From the NCBI GenBank assembly GCA_030622135.1, contig JAUXGL010000005.1, positions 1 through 53,712 of the forward strand: DNA of 53,712 nt, written 5' to 3'. The notes beneath the pieces were generated by a model. It ran no database searches and had not been told where the DNA came from. It was given only the letters and a program-made list of their open reading frames with translations. Shown here one piece after another: positions 1 to 12,168 of this stretch (within the stretch, counting starts at the first letter, position 1; every line of letters starts with the position of its first letter). The DNA is from Deltaproteobacteria bacterium. GTDB lineage: Bacteria > Myxococcota > B64-G9. A program made the translations under genes and the position numbers.

Positions 1-294
1 CATGGTTACCCATGCCTACGCATGACTCGGAGCTGCTGTGACTCGCTACATCCTCAGCATATGGAACTTTCATCCACAACACCTCGCCGGTTTATGCCGG
101 CGCACGCAACGTCCCCTTTTTGATCCCAGTACGGCCAAACTCTCTGCGAGTACTGGTCGCGTCCCGACTCGAACCGCGACCTCTTCGCAGACGACGAGGA
201 AAGCACCGCGGCCCGCTGATCGCCACGCGATCCACGGCGCGGTGTCCGCCCGCGACTTCCGCCAAAATCCCGCGCTTTCACGAAGCCGTCAACA
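1..294. other. No recognisable gene at the left edge
   Basis: The first 294 bases contain only short overlapping open frames on both strands, rich in Arg, Ser and Pro as expected of GC-rich noncoding DNA. None resembles a known family or has a convincing ribosome binding site. The stretch lies downstream of the minus-strand gene that ends at 295. Confidence 0.5.
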
Positions 295-1644
295 CTAGTC
301 ATCTAGCACCCCGAAAGAAATTGGTGTCCCTGCCATGCCCTCCTGGAAGCTGTTGAATTCTGAAGCACTTGAGAAATCCCGCTTGTATTTTGCCTGGAGG
401 AAGTCCCTCAGCTCCAAGAACATCTCTTCGGACACAAATCCATCTATCCACTCGCATTGTCGAAGGTTTTCCCAGGGTGCCAGGAAAATGTAGCCTCTAC
501 AGATGTCACCCAGGACGACCGCTGGCTGATAGTGAAAGTAGTAGGTGTAACTGTCTCGAATTGTGGCGAGAGGAGAATTGAAAAGGTCGAATCCAATCGG
601 TGCATTTCCCCGTCTATTCATAATGCCCTCGATTACATCGATGAGAACAGGTTCTTTTCCATTGTATGTGGGATCATAGAAAGCAGGTGATGATGGCTCC
701 AGATGCAGCGTTATTTGAAACACCCGATCTCCATGTCTCTCGCGCAAGATGTATCCCATTCTAGGTTCCCGGTCGGAAACATACTTTTGGTCCTTTACAA
801 TCGGTGGTAGATAATGTGTAAATGCGTGCATGTTGCCTACCAGAACAATTCCTCGTGTCTCTTTCTTGATGATCTCGGTCTCGACCTGCTCGGCCATCAG
901 CAGATCTCGTTTTATAATAAAGGGAACCTTTTCTTTTAGTTCGGCCACCTTGTCGGGATTTTTCAACAAGCCTTTCTTTAACATGAAAATAGATACAAGA
1001 TCCATCTCCCGATCTATGCCGACCACTCGCATCTTGGGTTGATCTGGACGCAAGCTCTGGTTCAGCTTCCAGACTTCTCGGAGGAGATCCCAGTACTCCT
1101 TGGATCCCCATATGTGCCAATTTTGGGAACGTGCAATATCGACTGCAAGGCTCTCCTGGTAGTATGACGCAGAAACAAGACGTTCGAGTTTCGAATTGAT
1201 TTCAGCGTTACAGACTTCAAGTCCGATCGTCGTTACTCCTGCCTTTTCATATAGTATCGGCAGGGCAGCCTTGACAAACTGGAGGTTTTGTTTAACCTCG
1301 TGGTATTCTCCCAGGATGACAACCTGGTGCTTCTTGCTCTTGGATACAAGGTAGTCAATCGGGGACATTCCGTGCCTGTCCATCCATTGGGTAATTGCGG
1401 CAATATCTCGAGCATCGAGTGCCGCGGCTTCCTTTGTTAATTCTTCTCGTATCCCGTTGGGTTTCCTCTGTGCAGTTGGATCGCAAGCCACAACCGCCAA
1501 CGCTGCCACGAGAGTACTGGTCACGAAGGCCGCCAGCACATAAGCAACAGCAAATACCGATGCAAGCAAGGCTTCAAATTTTGGACGCTTGATACGAAGG
1601 TGTTCGATCGGAACCCGTTGCCAAGTGATCTGTTTCCAAGACAT
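295..1644 (-). CDS. Membrane-anchored ChaN/erythromycin-esterase-like (Tiki superfamily) protein
   Basis: A 449-residue protein. Seen: a hydrophobic segment at about residues 27-52 ending in AVVAC, either a signal anchor or a lipoprotein signal. A globular part follows with two motifs typical of the ChaN/EreA/TraB-like fold, LGEYHE (about residue 111) and VGNMHAF (about residue 270). In that superfamily the paired Glu/His motifs form the active or metal/haem site. I infer an envelope-located hydrolase-like or haem-binding-like protein; the substrate cannot be deduced. A GAGAAAGGA ribosome binding site precedes the ATG. The next gene on this strand ends 61 bases upstream, so the gene is probably transcribed on its own or by read-through. 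Length exceeds that of ordinary ChaN proteins (about 280 residues). Confidence 0.6.
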   Translation of the reverse strand: MSWKQITWQRVPIEHLRIKRPKFEALLASVFAVAYVLAAFVTSTLVAALAVVACDPTAQRKPNGIREELTKEAAALDARDIAAITQWMDRHGMSPIDYLVSKSKKHQVVILGEYHEVKQNLQFVKAALPILYEKAGVTTIGLEVCNAEINSKLERLVSASYYQESLAVDIARSQNWHIWGSKEYWDLLREVWKLNQSLRPDQPKMRVVGIDREMDLVSIFMLKKGLLKNPDKVAELKEKVPFIIKRDLLMAEQVETEIIKKETRGIVLVGNMHAFTHYLPPIVKDQKYVSDREPRMGYILRERHGDRVFQITLHLEPSSPAFYDPTYNGKEPVLIDVIEGIMNRRGNAPIGFDLFNSPLATIRDSYTYYFHYQPAVVLGDICRGYIFLAPWENLRQCEWIDGFVSEEMFLELRDFLQAKYKRDFSSASEFNSFQEGMAGTPISFGVLDD

Positions 1645-1705
1645 GCAGAATCCTTTCTCGCCTGTCAGGACGTGTATAAAATGTTATGATCCTCCCAATC
1701 TGAAG

Positions 1706-3121
1706 TCAGAGATCTTCCACCGTCAGGATCGCGGAGAAGTAGCCCTCGTCGTTCAATTCGTCACTTGGTGGGAACGCGCTGATGAGGACTCGTTCGATGG
1801 TAAAGTTGCCGAAGGCTGACAGCGCTTCGGCTTTTTTGTCGACCTCTTCGATGATCTCCTTGCCTACACGCTCCCGGAACTTCACCTCGCAGAGGGTGAG
1901 CACTTTGTCCGCCCTCTTGAAGAGCAAGTCGACCTGTGCGCCGGTGGACAGATCGCTTTTCCTGAACCAGGATCCGTAGTCGTACGCGATGGCCGAGAAT
2001 CCCAGCCTTTTGGCGATCAAGTGAGCGTGCTGGTAGCAGAAGTGCTCGAACGCCAGCCCCAGAAAGACGTGGTAACGCTTCTCCGGCAGCGCCTGGTGCA
2101 GCGGAAGGCCTTCGGGTGAACGCCCGATCTGGCTCTTTTGCGAACGGATGAACCGGAAGTAGAACCGCAAGAATGAGTCGGCGATGCGATATCGCCTCAG
2201 GTGCGCCGACTCGGGATTCTGGACCGGGCCGTAGCCTTCGATGAACCCGGCCAGGCAGAGGTTCTCCAGAAACCCGCTGATTCGCCCTCCGGACTTCAAG
2301 CCGATGCGCTTGGCGATCTCGTCCCGGGTCGCAAATCCCCTCAGGGCAAGGAACTCGACGATATTTCGATAGTGACGCACCTTTCCAAAGTGGCTTACGA
2401 ACAATCTGTCGAACTCGTCGTGGAAATATGCGCCGGGGCGGAAGCAAAGGTCGATCAGGTTCAGCCGCACGGACCGTCTCTTATCATACAGTTCAAGGTA
2501 CTTGGGGACCCCGCCCATCACCAGGTAGTATTCCAACGCCTCGCGTGTGCTCCTCGATGCAAAGAACCCCGCTCTCGCCTCGCTGAACCCAAGCGGCCCC
2601 AGATGCATGATCTCGTCGATCCTTCCGTAGAGTGCACGGGAACGAATGACATTCTTGACCAAGAACGACGATATCGATCCGCACAGGATGAGGTGGACCC
2701 GGGCATTTCGAACAAGGTAGTTGTCCCAGACGAATTTCAGTTTGCTCACCAGCTCGTTGCGCCCTGCTGCCATCCACTGGAACTCGTCGAAAAAGACGAC
2801 GCAGGGCTCGCCGGCGATGTGCTCGGCGAGAAGGATCAGGAGGTCTTCCCAGTCGGAGGTGGACGCCAGGCGATGTGCTTCCATGTTAGAATGGCGATAG
2901 AGGGTCTTGAGGAAATGCTTCTTCTGCTGAGCGGAGCTGGCCCCATCGAGACCCTCGAAGTGGAGAACCTGAAAATCGCGGTAGGCCTCCATCACCAGAC
3001 GGGTCTTGCCGATGCGCCGCCTTCCGTATATGGCCGTCACGCGGGAACGTGAAGGATTGTCGCAGAATGCGCGAAGCGCCTTGAGCTCTACTTCTCGTCC
3101 AATGAATGCTGTCAGCTCCAT
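1706..3121 (-). CDS. Archaeal-type AAA ATPase with C-terminal DUF234 (PD-(D/E)xK-like) domain
   Basis: About 471 residues from the chosen start. Seen: a Walker A motif, GRRRIGKT, near residue 33; a Walker B motif, VVFFDEFQWM; a winged-helix-like middle region; and a C-terminal part with QVDLLF followed by LCEVKF. This order is the COG1672 / DUF234 layout, in which the C-terminal domain has a restriction-endonuclease-like core. The biological role of the family is not settled; many members behave as orphan or mobile genes. I chose the start at MELTAFIGRE because the family normally begins a few residues before the FIGRE motif. A start at 3175 would run coding sequence through the palindrome at 3161-3204. 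Confidence 0.8.
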   Translation of the reverse strand: MELTAFIGREVELKALRAFCDNPSRSRVTAIYGRRRIGKTRLVMEAYRDFQVLHFEGLDGASSAQQKKHFLKTLYRHSNMEAHRLASTSDWEDLLILLAEHIAGEPCVVFFDEFQWMAAGRNELVSKLKFVWDNYLVRNARVHLILCGSISSFLVKNVIRSRALYGRIDEIMHLGPLGFSEARAGFFASRSTREALEYYLVMGGVPKYLELYDKRRSVRLNLIDLCFRPGAYFHDEFDRLFVSHFGKVRHYRNIVEFLALRGFATRDEIAKRIGLKSGGRISGFLENLCLAGFIEGYGPVQNPESAHLRRYRIADSFLRFYFRFIRSQKSQIGRSPEGLPLHQALPEKRYHVFLGLAFEHFCYQHAHLIAKRLGFSAIAYDYGSWFRKSDLSTGAQVDLLFKRADKVLTLCEVKFRERVGKEIIEEVDKKAEALSAFGNFTIERVLISAFPPSDELNDEGYFSAILTVEDL

Positions 3122-3160
3122 TTCCACCCAGTTTTGCGGCCGATAGAGATATTTATTGTG

Positions 3161-3224
3161 CCCAATTGGCCCCAATCTGTCAATTGATTTGGGGCCAGTT
3201 GGGGCTTAATATCACCCAATTGGC
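3161..3224 (-). promoter_or_regulatory. Operator-like palindrome upstream of the AAA ATPase gene
   Basis: GGCCCCAA at 3168-3175 is mirrored perfectly by TTGGGGCC at 3189-3196. The symmetry extends imperfectly outwards, with CCCAATTGG on the left and CCAGTTGGGG on the right, giving arms of about 17 bases. A third copy of the outer motif, CCCAATTGGC, recurs in direct orientation at 3215-3224. The position, 40-100 bases before the ATPase start, fits an operator for this gene. A transcription terminator is less likely because no T-run follows on either strand. Confidence 0.5.
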
Positions 3225-3352
3225 CGGCATTCGGTCAGCAGAGATGCCACCAGCAGTAGGCGCCATTTCAAAAAATCACGCAAATCAGTAACTTGCGGAG
3301 TGGGTGGCACTCATCTGGGCGGGGGGCGGGTGAAGTGGGAAGGCTCGCTGAG

Positions 3353-3694
3353 TCACTTCTGATTTTTTGCCTGGTAGCGGGCGGGTTCGGCAAACAGGTC
3401 CAGGGCCAGGACGCGGGTGCGGAATACGGCCGAGTGCAGAACTTCCTCGGGGATGAAGTAGGTATCGCCCTTTTTGACCGTGCGGGTCTCCCCACCGATG
3501 GTCAGATCCATTTCCCCTTCCAGCATGACCCCGAACTGGGCAGCGTGGGAGTGGACCGGGACTTTCGCCGTCGGATCTATGTCGAAGAAGGCGAGTTGAT
3601 GGTCGCTCGCCTGCAGCAGCTTGCCGCGGACGCCTTCGATGGAAATGTCGATGTCGGGCAGGTTCATGATTATTTCGGGGTAAAAGTCGTTCAT
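3353..3694 (-). CDS. Small cupin-domain protein
   Basis: A 113-residue single-domain cupin. Seen: the first cupin motif HSHAAQFGVMLEG with two His ligands, an intervening GGETRTVKKGDTYFIP strand pair, and the second-motif His in VLHSAVF. Such proteins bind a metal in a beta-barrel and act as small-molecule enzymes or sensors; the ligand is not predictable here. The gene begins 10 bases after the stop of the radical SAM gene and has a strong AGGAGGA ribosome binding site, so the two form an operon. The product lacks a signal peptide and should be cytosolic. Confidence 0.8.
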   Translation of the reverse strand: MNDFYPEIIMNLPDIDISIEGVRGKLLQASDHQLAFFDIDPTAKVPVHSHAAQFGVMLEGEMDLTIGGETRTVKKGDTYFIPEEVLHSAVFRTRVLALDLFAEPARYQAKNQK

Positions 3695-3704
3695 AAGTCC
3701 TCCT

Positions 3705-4721
3705 TCAAACCATGTGGGTGCGCAACTCCCTGAAGACTTCCTCGGGATCGACGCCTTTCTTCTTCAGCTCAGAGACGATCCGGTCGATCTCCCGGTCCAG
3801 GGCGGGCGTATCGATGTGCTTCAACGTACCCGTCCAGCCCATCCGCCGGGCCAGGATAAACTTCAGCTTGAGCCGGTCGTCGAGATTGAGAAACTGGTCG
3901 CAGACGCCGATGAGCTCGTCGAGATCGCCGGGCAGGTCGCCGCGGAGCTCCATGAGCAGATTGAGGATGTGATCGCTCTCCAGCCGGGTGGTCAAGCCCC
4001 TCAGCCCCGAGAGGAACCCGCGGATCTCTTTCACCAGCTCCAATTCGGTGAGCGGTTCGAACTCGCCTTTTTCCTGCATCTCGAAAAGCGGCGTTCCCGG
4101 AATCACCGCGGTGGTGCGCAGGCGCACGAAGTCCGGCTGGATTTCGACCAGGGCCGCGGCCGAGTCTTCGGCGTGGGCGTCGGTCAGCGCCCGGCCCCCC
4201 AGGCCGGGCATGACGTACTCGGACAGATCGAACCCGGCCTGCTTGGCCCGCCGGCCGCCCTCAATCTGCTCGGCCCGGGTGACGCCCTTGCAGATCAGCT
4301 TCAAGACCGCGTCGCAACCCGACTCCATCCCCACGTGGATCCGATCCAGGCCGGCCTGGCGGATTCGCTCCAGGTCCTCGACCTTCCGCCTCGCCAGAGT
4401 ATGCGAGCGAGCGTAGGCGGTGATGCGGCCGGCATTCGGAAAACGTTCGCGCACCGCCTCGACGATTCTTATAAGATCGTCCGGCCGGGTCAGCAGGGGA
4501 TTGGCGTCCTGCAGAAACACCGTCCGGACCGCATCCCCGTAGAATTCTTTCATTTCATCCAGGTCGGCAATCACCTCAGCGGGGGCGCGCAGTGAGAATT
4601 TCGAGCCCTTGTACACCGAGCAAAAGGCGCAGCGGTTCCAGGGGCAGTTTCTCGATACCCGAACCAACAGGCTTCCGGCTTCGGAGGGGGGACGGATGGG
4701 GCCTTGCTCGAAATTCACCAT
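3705..4721 (-). CDS. Radical SAM protein
   Basis: About 338 residues from the start at MVNFEQGPIRPP. Seen: an N-terminal CPWNRCAFC (CxxxCxxC) that binds the 4Fe-4S cluster, then a TIM-barrel-like region with HVGMESGCD and VMPGLGGR, which are typical strands of the Elp3/B12-binding-like radical SAM superfamily. No B12-binding or extra cluster domain is visible. Family knowledge: these enzymes cleave S-adenosylmethionine to start radical chemistry; the substrate here is unknown. I chose the ATG at 4721 because the cluster motif then lies about 25 residues in, as usual; an upstream ATG at 4760 adds 13 unconvincing residues. It is cotranscribed with the cupin gene that follows after 10 bases. Confidence 0.8.
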   Translation of the reverse strand: MVNFEQGPIRPPSEAGSLLVRVSRNCPWNRCAFCSVYKGSKFSLRAPAEVIADLDEMKEFYGDAVRTVFLQDANPLLTRPDDLIRIVEAVRERFPNAGRITAYARSHTLARRKVEDLERIRQAGLDRIHVGMESGCDAVLKLICKGVTRAEQIEGGRRAKQAGFDLSEYVMPGLGGRALTDAHAEDSAAALVEIQPDFVRLRTTAVIPGTPLFEMQEKGEFEPLTELELVKEIRGFLSGLRGLTTRLESDHILNLLMELRGDLPGDLDELIGVCDQFLNLDDRLKLKFILARRMGWTGTLKHIDTPALDREIDRIVSELKKKGVDPEEVFRELRTHMV

Positions 4722-4838
4722 GTACCACAAGAGACTACGGAACGCTGACAACCCTGTCAACGAAAGCGTTCTTTCCTTGACCCCTTGGGAATGTTATGAT
4801 CGATTGTTGGGAAACTCGCAAAGGGAGGATTTTAGAAA

Positions 4839-6911
<2,073 letters not shown>

Positions 6912-6920
6912 TCCATTCCC

Positions 6921-8024
6921 ATGAAGATCGATGCCGACCACGCCCGCTTCCGCCACATCGTGCGGGGAAAGATCAAGGAGAATCTCAAGCGCTTCATCAC
7001 CAAGGGCGAGATCTTGGGAAAGAAGGGCAAAGACGTCGTCTCCATCCCCCTGCCCCAGATTCAGATCCCCCGCTTCCGCTATGGCCACAAGCAAACCGGG
7101 GGAGTTGGCCAGGGGGACGGCGAGGTGGGTACGGTCCTGGCCCCCGACTCGGTGGAGGGCGAAGGCGCGGGTCAGGCCGGGAGCGATCCCGCCGAGCACG
7201 TCCTGGAGGTGGAGATCACCATCGAGGAGTTGGCCGAGATCCTCGGCGAGGAGCTGGAGCTGCCGCGGATCGAACCGCGGGGCAAGCACCGGCTGGAGGC
7301 CGAGAAGAGCCGCTATACCGGCGTGCACCGGGTGGGCCCGGAGTCGCTGCGCCATTTCAAGCGGACCTACAAGGCGGCGCTGAAGCGCCAGATCGCCGCC
7401 GGCGCGTACAACCCCGATCGGCCGGTGGTCATCCCCATTCGGGAGGACCGGCGCTACCGCTCCTGGAGGGTTGCCTGGATCCCCGAGTCCAACGCGGTGA
7501 TCATCTACATCATGGATGTCTCCGGCTCCATGGGTGAAGAACAGAAGGAAATCGTCCGGATCGAGTCTTTCTGGATCGACACCTGGCTACAAAGCCAGTA
7601 CGACGGCCTGGAGGTGCGCTACATCACCCACGACGCCTCGGCCCGGGAGGTGGACCGCCACACGTTCTTCCACACGCGGGAGAGCGGGGGCACCATGATA
7701 TCGTCCGCCTACAAGCTGTGCGCGGAGATCATCAAGGCCGATTATTCCACCGGCGAATGGAACATCTACCCGTTTCACTTCTCGGACGGCGACAACTGGT
7801 CGACCGACGACACCAAGGCCTGCATGGACCTGCTCAAGGCAGGGGTCCTGCCCCATAGCAACCAGTTCGGATACGGCCAGGTGGAGAGCCCCTACGGTTC
7901 GGGTCAGTTCATCAAGGACCTGGGCGAAGCCTTCCCCGAGGAGGAGAAGATCGTCCTGTCCGAAATCCCCGATCGGGAGGCTATCATCAAGTCCATCCGG
8001 GAGTTTTTAGGGAAAGGCAGGTAA
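6921..8024 (+). CDS. yeaH: YeaH/YhbH family (DUF444) von Willebrand A-like protein
   Basis: A 367-residue DUF444 protein. Seen: a basic N-terminal region with a Gly-rich stretch at about 55-75, then a VWA-like domain whose MIDAS signature MDVSGSMG occurs near residue 198, and a downstream [10 protein letters not shown] loop that completes the metal site. In E. coli and Bacillus relatives this protein is always a partner of PrkA and is needed in stress or sporulation. It begins 9 bases after the prkA stop and is followed after 4 bases by spoVR, so the three are translated from one message. Confidence 0.92.
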   Translation: MKIDADHARFRHIVRGKIKENLKRFITKGEILGKKGKDVVSIPLPQIQIPRFRYGHKQTGGVGQGDGEVGTVLAPDSVEGEGAGQAGSDPAEHVLEVEITIEELAEILGEELELPRIEPRGKHRLEAEKSRYTGVHRVGPESLRHFKRTYKAALKRQIAAGAYNPDRPVVIPIREDRRYRSWRVAWIPESNAVIIYIMDVSGSMGEEQKEIVRIESFWIDTWLQSQYDGLEVRYITHDASAREVDRHTFFHTRESGGTMISSAYKLCAEIIKADYSTGEWNIYPFHFSDGDNWSTDDTKACMDLLKAGVLPHSNQFGYGQVESPYGSGQFIKDLGEAFPEEEKIVLSEIPDREAIIKSIREFLGKGR

Positions 8025-8028
8025 TCAC

Positions 8029-9558
<1,530 letters not shown>

Positions 9559-9574
9559 TGGAGACCGAGAAGAC

Positions 9575-10867
9575 ATGAAACCACATGCACATATCGTGGC
9601 TAGGTTGCTGATAGTCGGGTTAGCTATCTGGGCTATGAGTTGCGGCTCGAAGCGCCGACCGGCGGTGAGCCCCTTCGACGAGGACATGGTCGTAGGCTCG
9701 CTGGCCATCCTGCCGATTCCCAGCCAGGCGGTCCCGGAGCACAAACAGGACCGGATCCTGATGAATCTGGCCGAAGCGCTTGGAAGGAAATACAAGATAC
9801 CCGTCATAACCGGCCTCACGCTGGGACGGGCGGTGTTTGGCGAGCTCACTTCGGACGGCGGCAGGTGCACCCGAACGTTTAGCGCAACCGCGGCGAAGGC
9901 CCGCGAGGCCCAGAATAGGCTCCAGTTCAACAAGGCCATCGGGTTGTTCGAGAAGGCCAGCGGCTGCCTGCCCCGATGCGGGGCCGAGATCCGCGAGCCG
10001 AAGCAACTGCGGGACGTGTTTATGTACATGGGCCTGATGCTTTACACCCTCGAGCGGGTGGAGGAGGCCGAGGCGGCCTTCAGGCAATTGGCGGCGCTTG
10101 ACAACGAGTTCCAACCGCCCGGCGACCTCTTCCGGCTCGAGCAGGTGGAGTGCTACGAGCGGGCCCGGCGCCAACTGCTGAGCGGAAACCCCTTCCAGGT
10201 GGAGATCCTCTCCTGGCCCGAAGGCGCGACTGTCTTCATCGACGGCCGCCGGATCGGAAAGGCGCCCGTCCGTGTTCCGCTATACCTGGCCAGGCACTTC
10301 GTGCGTATCGAGCTGAAGGGGCATGCGCCCTACTTCTTGAACATCCCCGACGCGGCGCCGCCCACATCCATCAAGGCCTGGCTGTTTCCGGTCTGGCCCG
10401 GCGACGATCCACCCGAGGATCTGATGGAAGAATTCGTAGAAGGCGAGGCCTTCTCCGATACGGCTTACCGGCAGCTAGCCAAGGTCGCGTCCCAACATGA
10501 AGTGGACGCGGTGCTGTTATCCCAATTCGGCATACAGGGCAAGGAAATCCAGCTGGCCACCCGGCTCTACATCGCCAAATCCGCCCTGGTTGTCCGCGAA
10601 GGCGTCTACAATCTGGGCGCCGTTGAGAAAACCCATAAGACCCGGATCGCCCACCTGATTAAGATTTTCAAAGAGCTCAAGCAGGGTCCGAAGAAAAAGA
10701 AGCTCGAGCCCAAACCCGAGAAGAAACCCGTTGTAAAGCCCGAAAAGAAACCAGAGCCTAAGCCTAAGCCTAAGTTTAAGAAGAAGAAGAAGAAGAAAAA
10801 AAAGAAAAAGAAGAAAAGGAATAGAAAGAAGAAGTCCAAAAAACCTCCCATAGAAGAAATCCCTTAG
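9575..10867 (+). CDS. PEGA-domain lipoprotein with Lys-rich C-terminal tail
   Basis: A 430-residue protein. Seen: a signal peptide with a lipobox-like WAMSC ending at about Cys23; a central helical repeat-like region rich in EAEAAF motifs that looks like a TPR; a PEGA domain at about residues 205-260 (WPEGATVFIDGRRIGKAP); and an extreme Lys/Pro tail from about residue 370 to the end. PEGA domains are surface or envelope modules found in many multidomain proteins. The gene follows spoVR by 16 bases and may share its message. The tail is encoded by an A-rich tract with a run of eight A at 10796-10803, so the length of the tail could vary by slippage. The function is unknown. Confidence 0.7.
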   Translation: MKPHAHIVARLLIVGLAIWAMSCGSKRRPAVSPFDEDMVVGSLAILPIPSQAVPEHKQDRILMNLAEALGRKYKIPVITGLTLGRAVFGELTSDGGRCTRTFSATAAKAREAQNRLQFNKAIGLFEKASGCLPRCGAEIREPKQLRDVFMYMGLMLYTLERVEEAEAAFRQLAALDNEFQPPGDLFRLEQVECYERARRQLLSGNPFQVEILSWPEGATVFIDGRRIGKAPVRVPLYLARHFVRIELKGHAPYFLNIPDAAPPTSIKAWLFPVWPGDDPPEDLMEEFVEGEAFSDTAYRQLAKVASQHEVDAVLLSQFGIQGKEIQLATRLYIAKSALVVREGVYNLGAVEKTHKTRIAHLIKIFKELKQGPKKKKLEPKPEKKPVVKPEKKPEPKPKPKFKKKKKKKKKKKKKRNRKKKSKKPPIEEIP

Positions 10868-10937
10868 GAACAAGCTTGCCTCCACTAGTTGGTTGCGATA
10901 AAGACGACCCGGGCGGAGTAGCCAAAGGAGGGGGACA

Positions 10938-11480
10938 ATGACCGAACCGCAAGAACACCGTCAATTAGGTGATTTTCACGAAGATTGCCGAGATCTGGCC
11001 CCGGACGCTTTCGCCGATCGCCACGGCGATGCTTTCCTGATCCACCACGGGCCCATCGAGACTCTAAAGTCGCCCGAGGATCAGAAAAAAACCATGAACT
11101 TAGATTTCCCCACCACCGATCCGCGGATTGCTTTCAATCCCCGCAAGGACTTCCTGGTCTTCCCCGTGCGTACGAGCCCGGCCAACACCGAGGAGGAGAA
11201 CATCAGAAGCATCGGCAAGAACGAAACCAACGAGATCGTCATTTTGGACATGACCATCTCCGGGATACACGCCTTTTTGACGAAACGCCCGGACGGGAAG
11301 TTCTACCTACAGGACATGAACTCCACCAACGGAACTTCGATCAACGGCGTTCCCGTCCCCACCCAGGGCGAGGGCGCACCGGTAAGACTCAAAACCGGTG
11401 ATCGCATCCGCTTCGGCGGGGTGAAGTTCACCTTTCTTGAGCTCAAGGAGTTCCGCGGCCTGATCGCCGACCTGTTGTAG
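10938..11480 (+). CDS. FHA-domain protein
   Basis: A 180-residue protein with a GGAGGGGGA ribosome binding site. Seen: an acidic N-terminal stretch of about 60 residues without recognisable features, then an FHA fold with SIGKNETNEIVI, the DMTISGIHA loop and DMNSTNGTSINGV near residues 137-149. FHA domains bind phosphothreonine. The loop normally reading S-R-x-H is ISGIHA here, so the usual Arg is absent while the STNG turn is intact. Coming right after the PrkA kinase operon it might read phosphorylation by that kinase; this is inference from position only. Its stop is immediately adjacent to the stop of an opposing gene fragment. Confidence 0.75.
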   Translation: MTEPQEHRQLGDFHEDCRDLAPDAFADRHGDAFLIHHGPIETLKSPEDQKKTMNLDFPTTDPRIAFNPRKDFLVFPVRTSPANTEEENIRSIGKNETNEIVILDMTISGIHAFLTKRPDGKFYLQDMNSTNGTSINGVPVPTQGEGAPVRLKTGDRIRFGGVKFTFLELKEFRGLIADLL

Positions 11481-11640
11481 CTATTGACAGTATTTCCGCA
11501 ACGCCGCGACGAGCTGTTCCCGGCGGAACGGCTTGGAGATGATCTCGGTCTTCTCCGGGTCGGCTTTCATCATCCGGTCGCCCCGTTCGGGGTAGGCGGT
11601 CACGAATCGGATCGTGCACCATGGATCGTCTGATTTCGAA
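11481..11640 (-). pseudogene. C-terminal fragment of a response-regulator receiver domain
   Basis: Only the last third of a receiver domain can be read on the minus strand: IRFVTAYPERGDRMM, then IISKPFRREQLVAAL. The first corresponds to the beta-4 Ser/Thr region and the second to the conserved Lys-Pro of CheY-like domains. The phospho-acceptor Asp and the acidic pocket are missing. The open frame extends upstream to 11711 but those residues do not match the family and cross into the neighbouring plus-strand fragment. It is therefore a truncated remnant abutting the FHA gene stop. Confidence 0.6.
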
Positions 11641-11676
11641 CCAAACCCGGCAAAAAAGACCGGAATGTGGTGATCC

Positions 11677-11949
11677 ATGGAAGCCCTCGGGACTTTTTGC
11701 GAGGCCATCAAGTATTGCTATGAAAAATCGCTGACTGGAAACCCGATGATCGAGGGCCGGGTGGTCTTGAAGTTCGTCATCGATTCGGACGGAAACGTCT
11801 CAGGAGCCTCCGTCGAGGAGACGACCATCAAGAGCCCGGAACTTCAAGCGTGCGTGATCCGGGCCGCCAAGCGGATGGTTTTTCCGAAGCCCAAGGGCGG
11901 CGGCATAGTGATGGTGAACTACCCCTTCGTGTTTAAGGCGGCGAAATAA
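11677..11949 (+). pseudogene. AgmX/PglI C-terminal (TonB-C-like) domain fragment
   Basis: About 90 residues, matching an AgmX/PglI-type C-terminal domain almost end to end: IKYCYEKSLTGNP, then VVLKFVIDSDGNVSGASV, ELQACVIRAAKRMVFP and a final MVNYPFVF. In myxobacteria this domain ends much larger gliding or envelope proteins. The N-terminal part that should carry a membrane segment or GYF domain is missing. The homology begins exactly where a 22-bp repeat occurs (11691-11712), suggesting that recombination at the repeat cut the gene. There is no convincing ribosome binding site, so it is probably not expressed as shown. Confidence 0.6.
11691..11712 (+). repeat. Direct repeat copy 1 (22 bp)
   Basis: GACTTTTTGCGAGGCCATC plus AAG at 11691-11712 recurs at 12100-12121 with one mismatch. 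This copy lies in frame at the start of the AgmX/PglI fragment. Such a near-identical pair in both coding and noncoding DNA suggests a dispersed repeat used in recombination. Confidence 0.7.
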
Positions 11950-12099
11950 AAAGATGAAAAATTGATCGCGCCGCTCTGCTCTTGAAGCTGTCCGAGAAAA
12001 AAGAGGGACGGAGACGGAGATTCGCTAAGTACCTGTTTTTTTAAGGAGTTAATGCACCTCCGTCCCCCAAATCCCTGTTTCAAGTAGTTAAAAAGGCTC

Positions 12100-12121
12100 G
12101 ACTTTTTGCGAGACCATCAAG
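12100..12121 (+). repeat. Direct repeat copy 2 (22 bp)
   Basis: GACTTTTTGCGAGACCATC plus AAG, differing from the copy at 11691 by one base. It lies in noncoding DNA just before the PadR promoter. The 388 bases between the copies hold the AgmX/PglI fragment and a short spacer. Confidence 0.7.
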
Positions 12122-12131
12122 AAGAATATCC

Positions 12132-12162
12132 TTGACAAGCATACTATACAATACATAGTATG
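12132..12162 (+). promoter_or_regulatory. PadR promoter with overlapping palindromic operator
   Basis: TTGACA at 12132-12137 and TAGTAT at 12156-12161 are separated by 18 bases. A perfect palindrome with arms CATACTAT (12140-12147) and ATAGTATG (12155-12162), spacer 7, covers the spacer and the -10 box. This is the placement expected for autorepression by the PadR protein encoded just downstream. The predicted transcription start falls at about 12168, directly at the ATG, so the message may be leaderless. Confidence 0.65.
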
Positions 12163-12168
12163 CTTTCC

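Noticed and set aside
4722-4838. A sigma-70 promoter TTGACC...TATGAT before prkA
   Set aside because: The spacer between these boxes is only 12 bases; no sigma-54 -24/-12 motif was seen either.
10606-10885. Minus-strand Leu/Phe-rich frames that look like membrane proteins
   Set aside because: They are the complement of the Lys-rich tail of the PEGA lipoprotein (AAG/AAA read as CTT/TTT).
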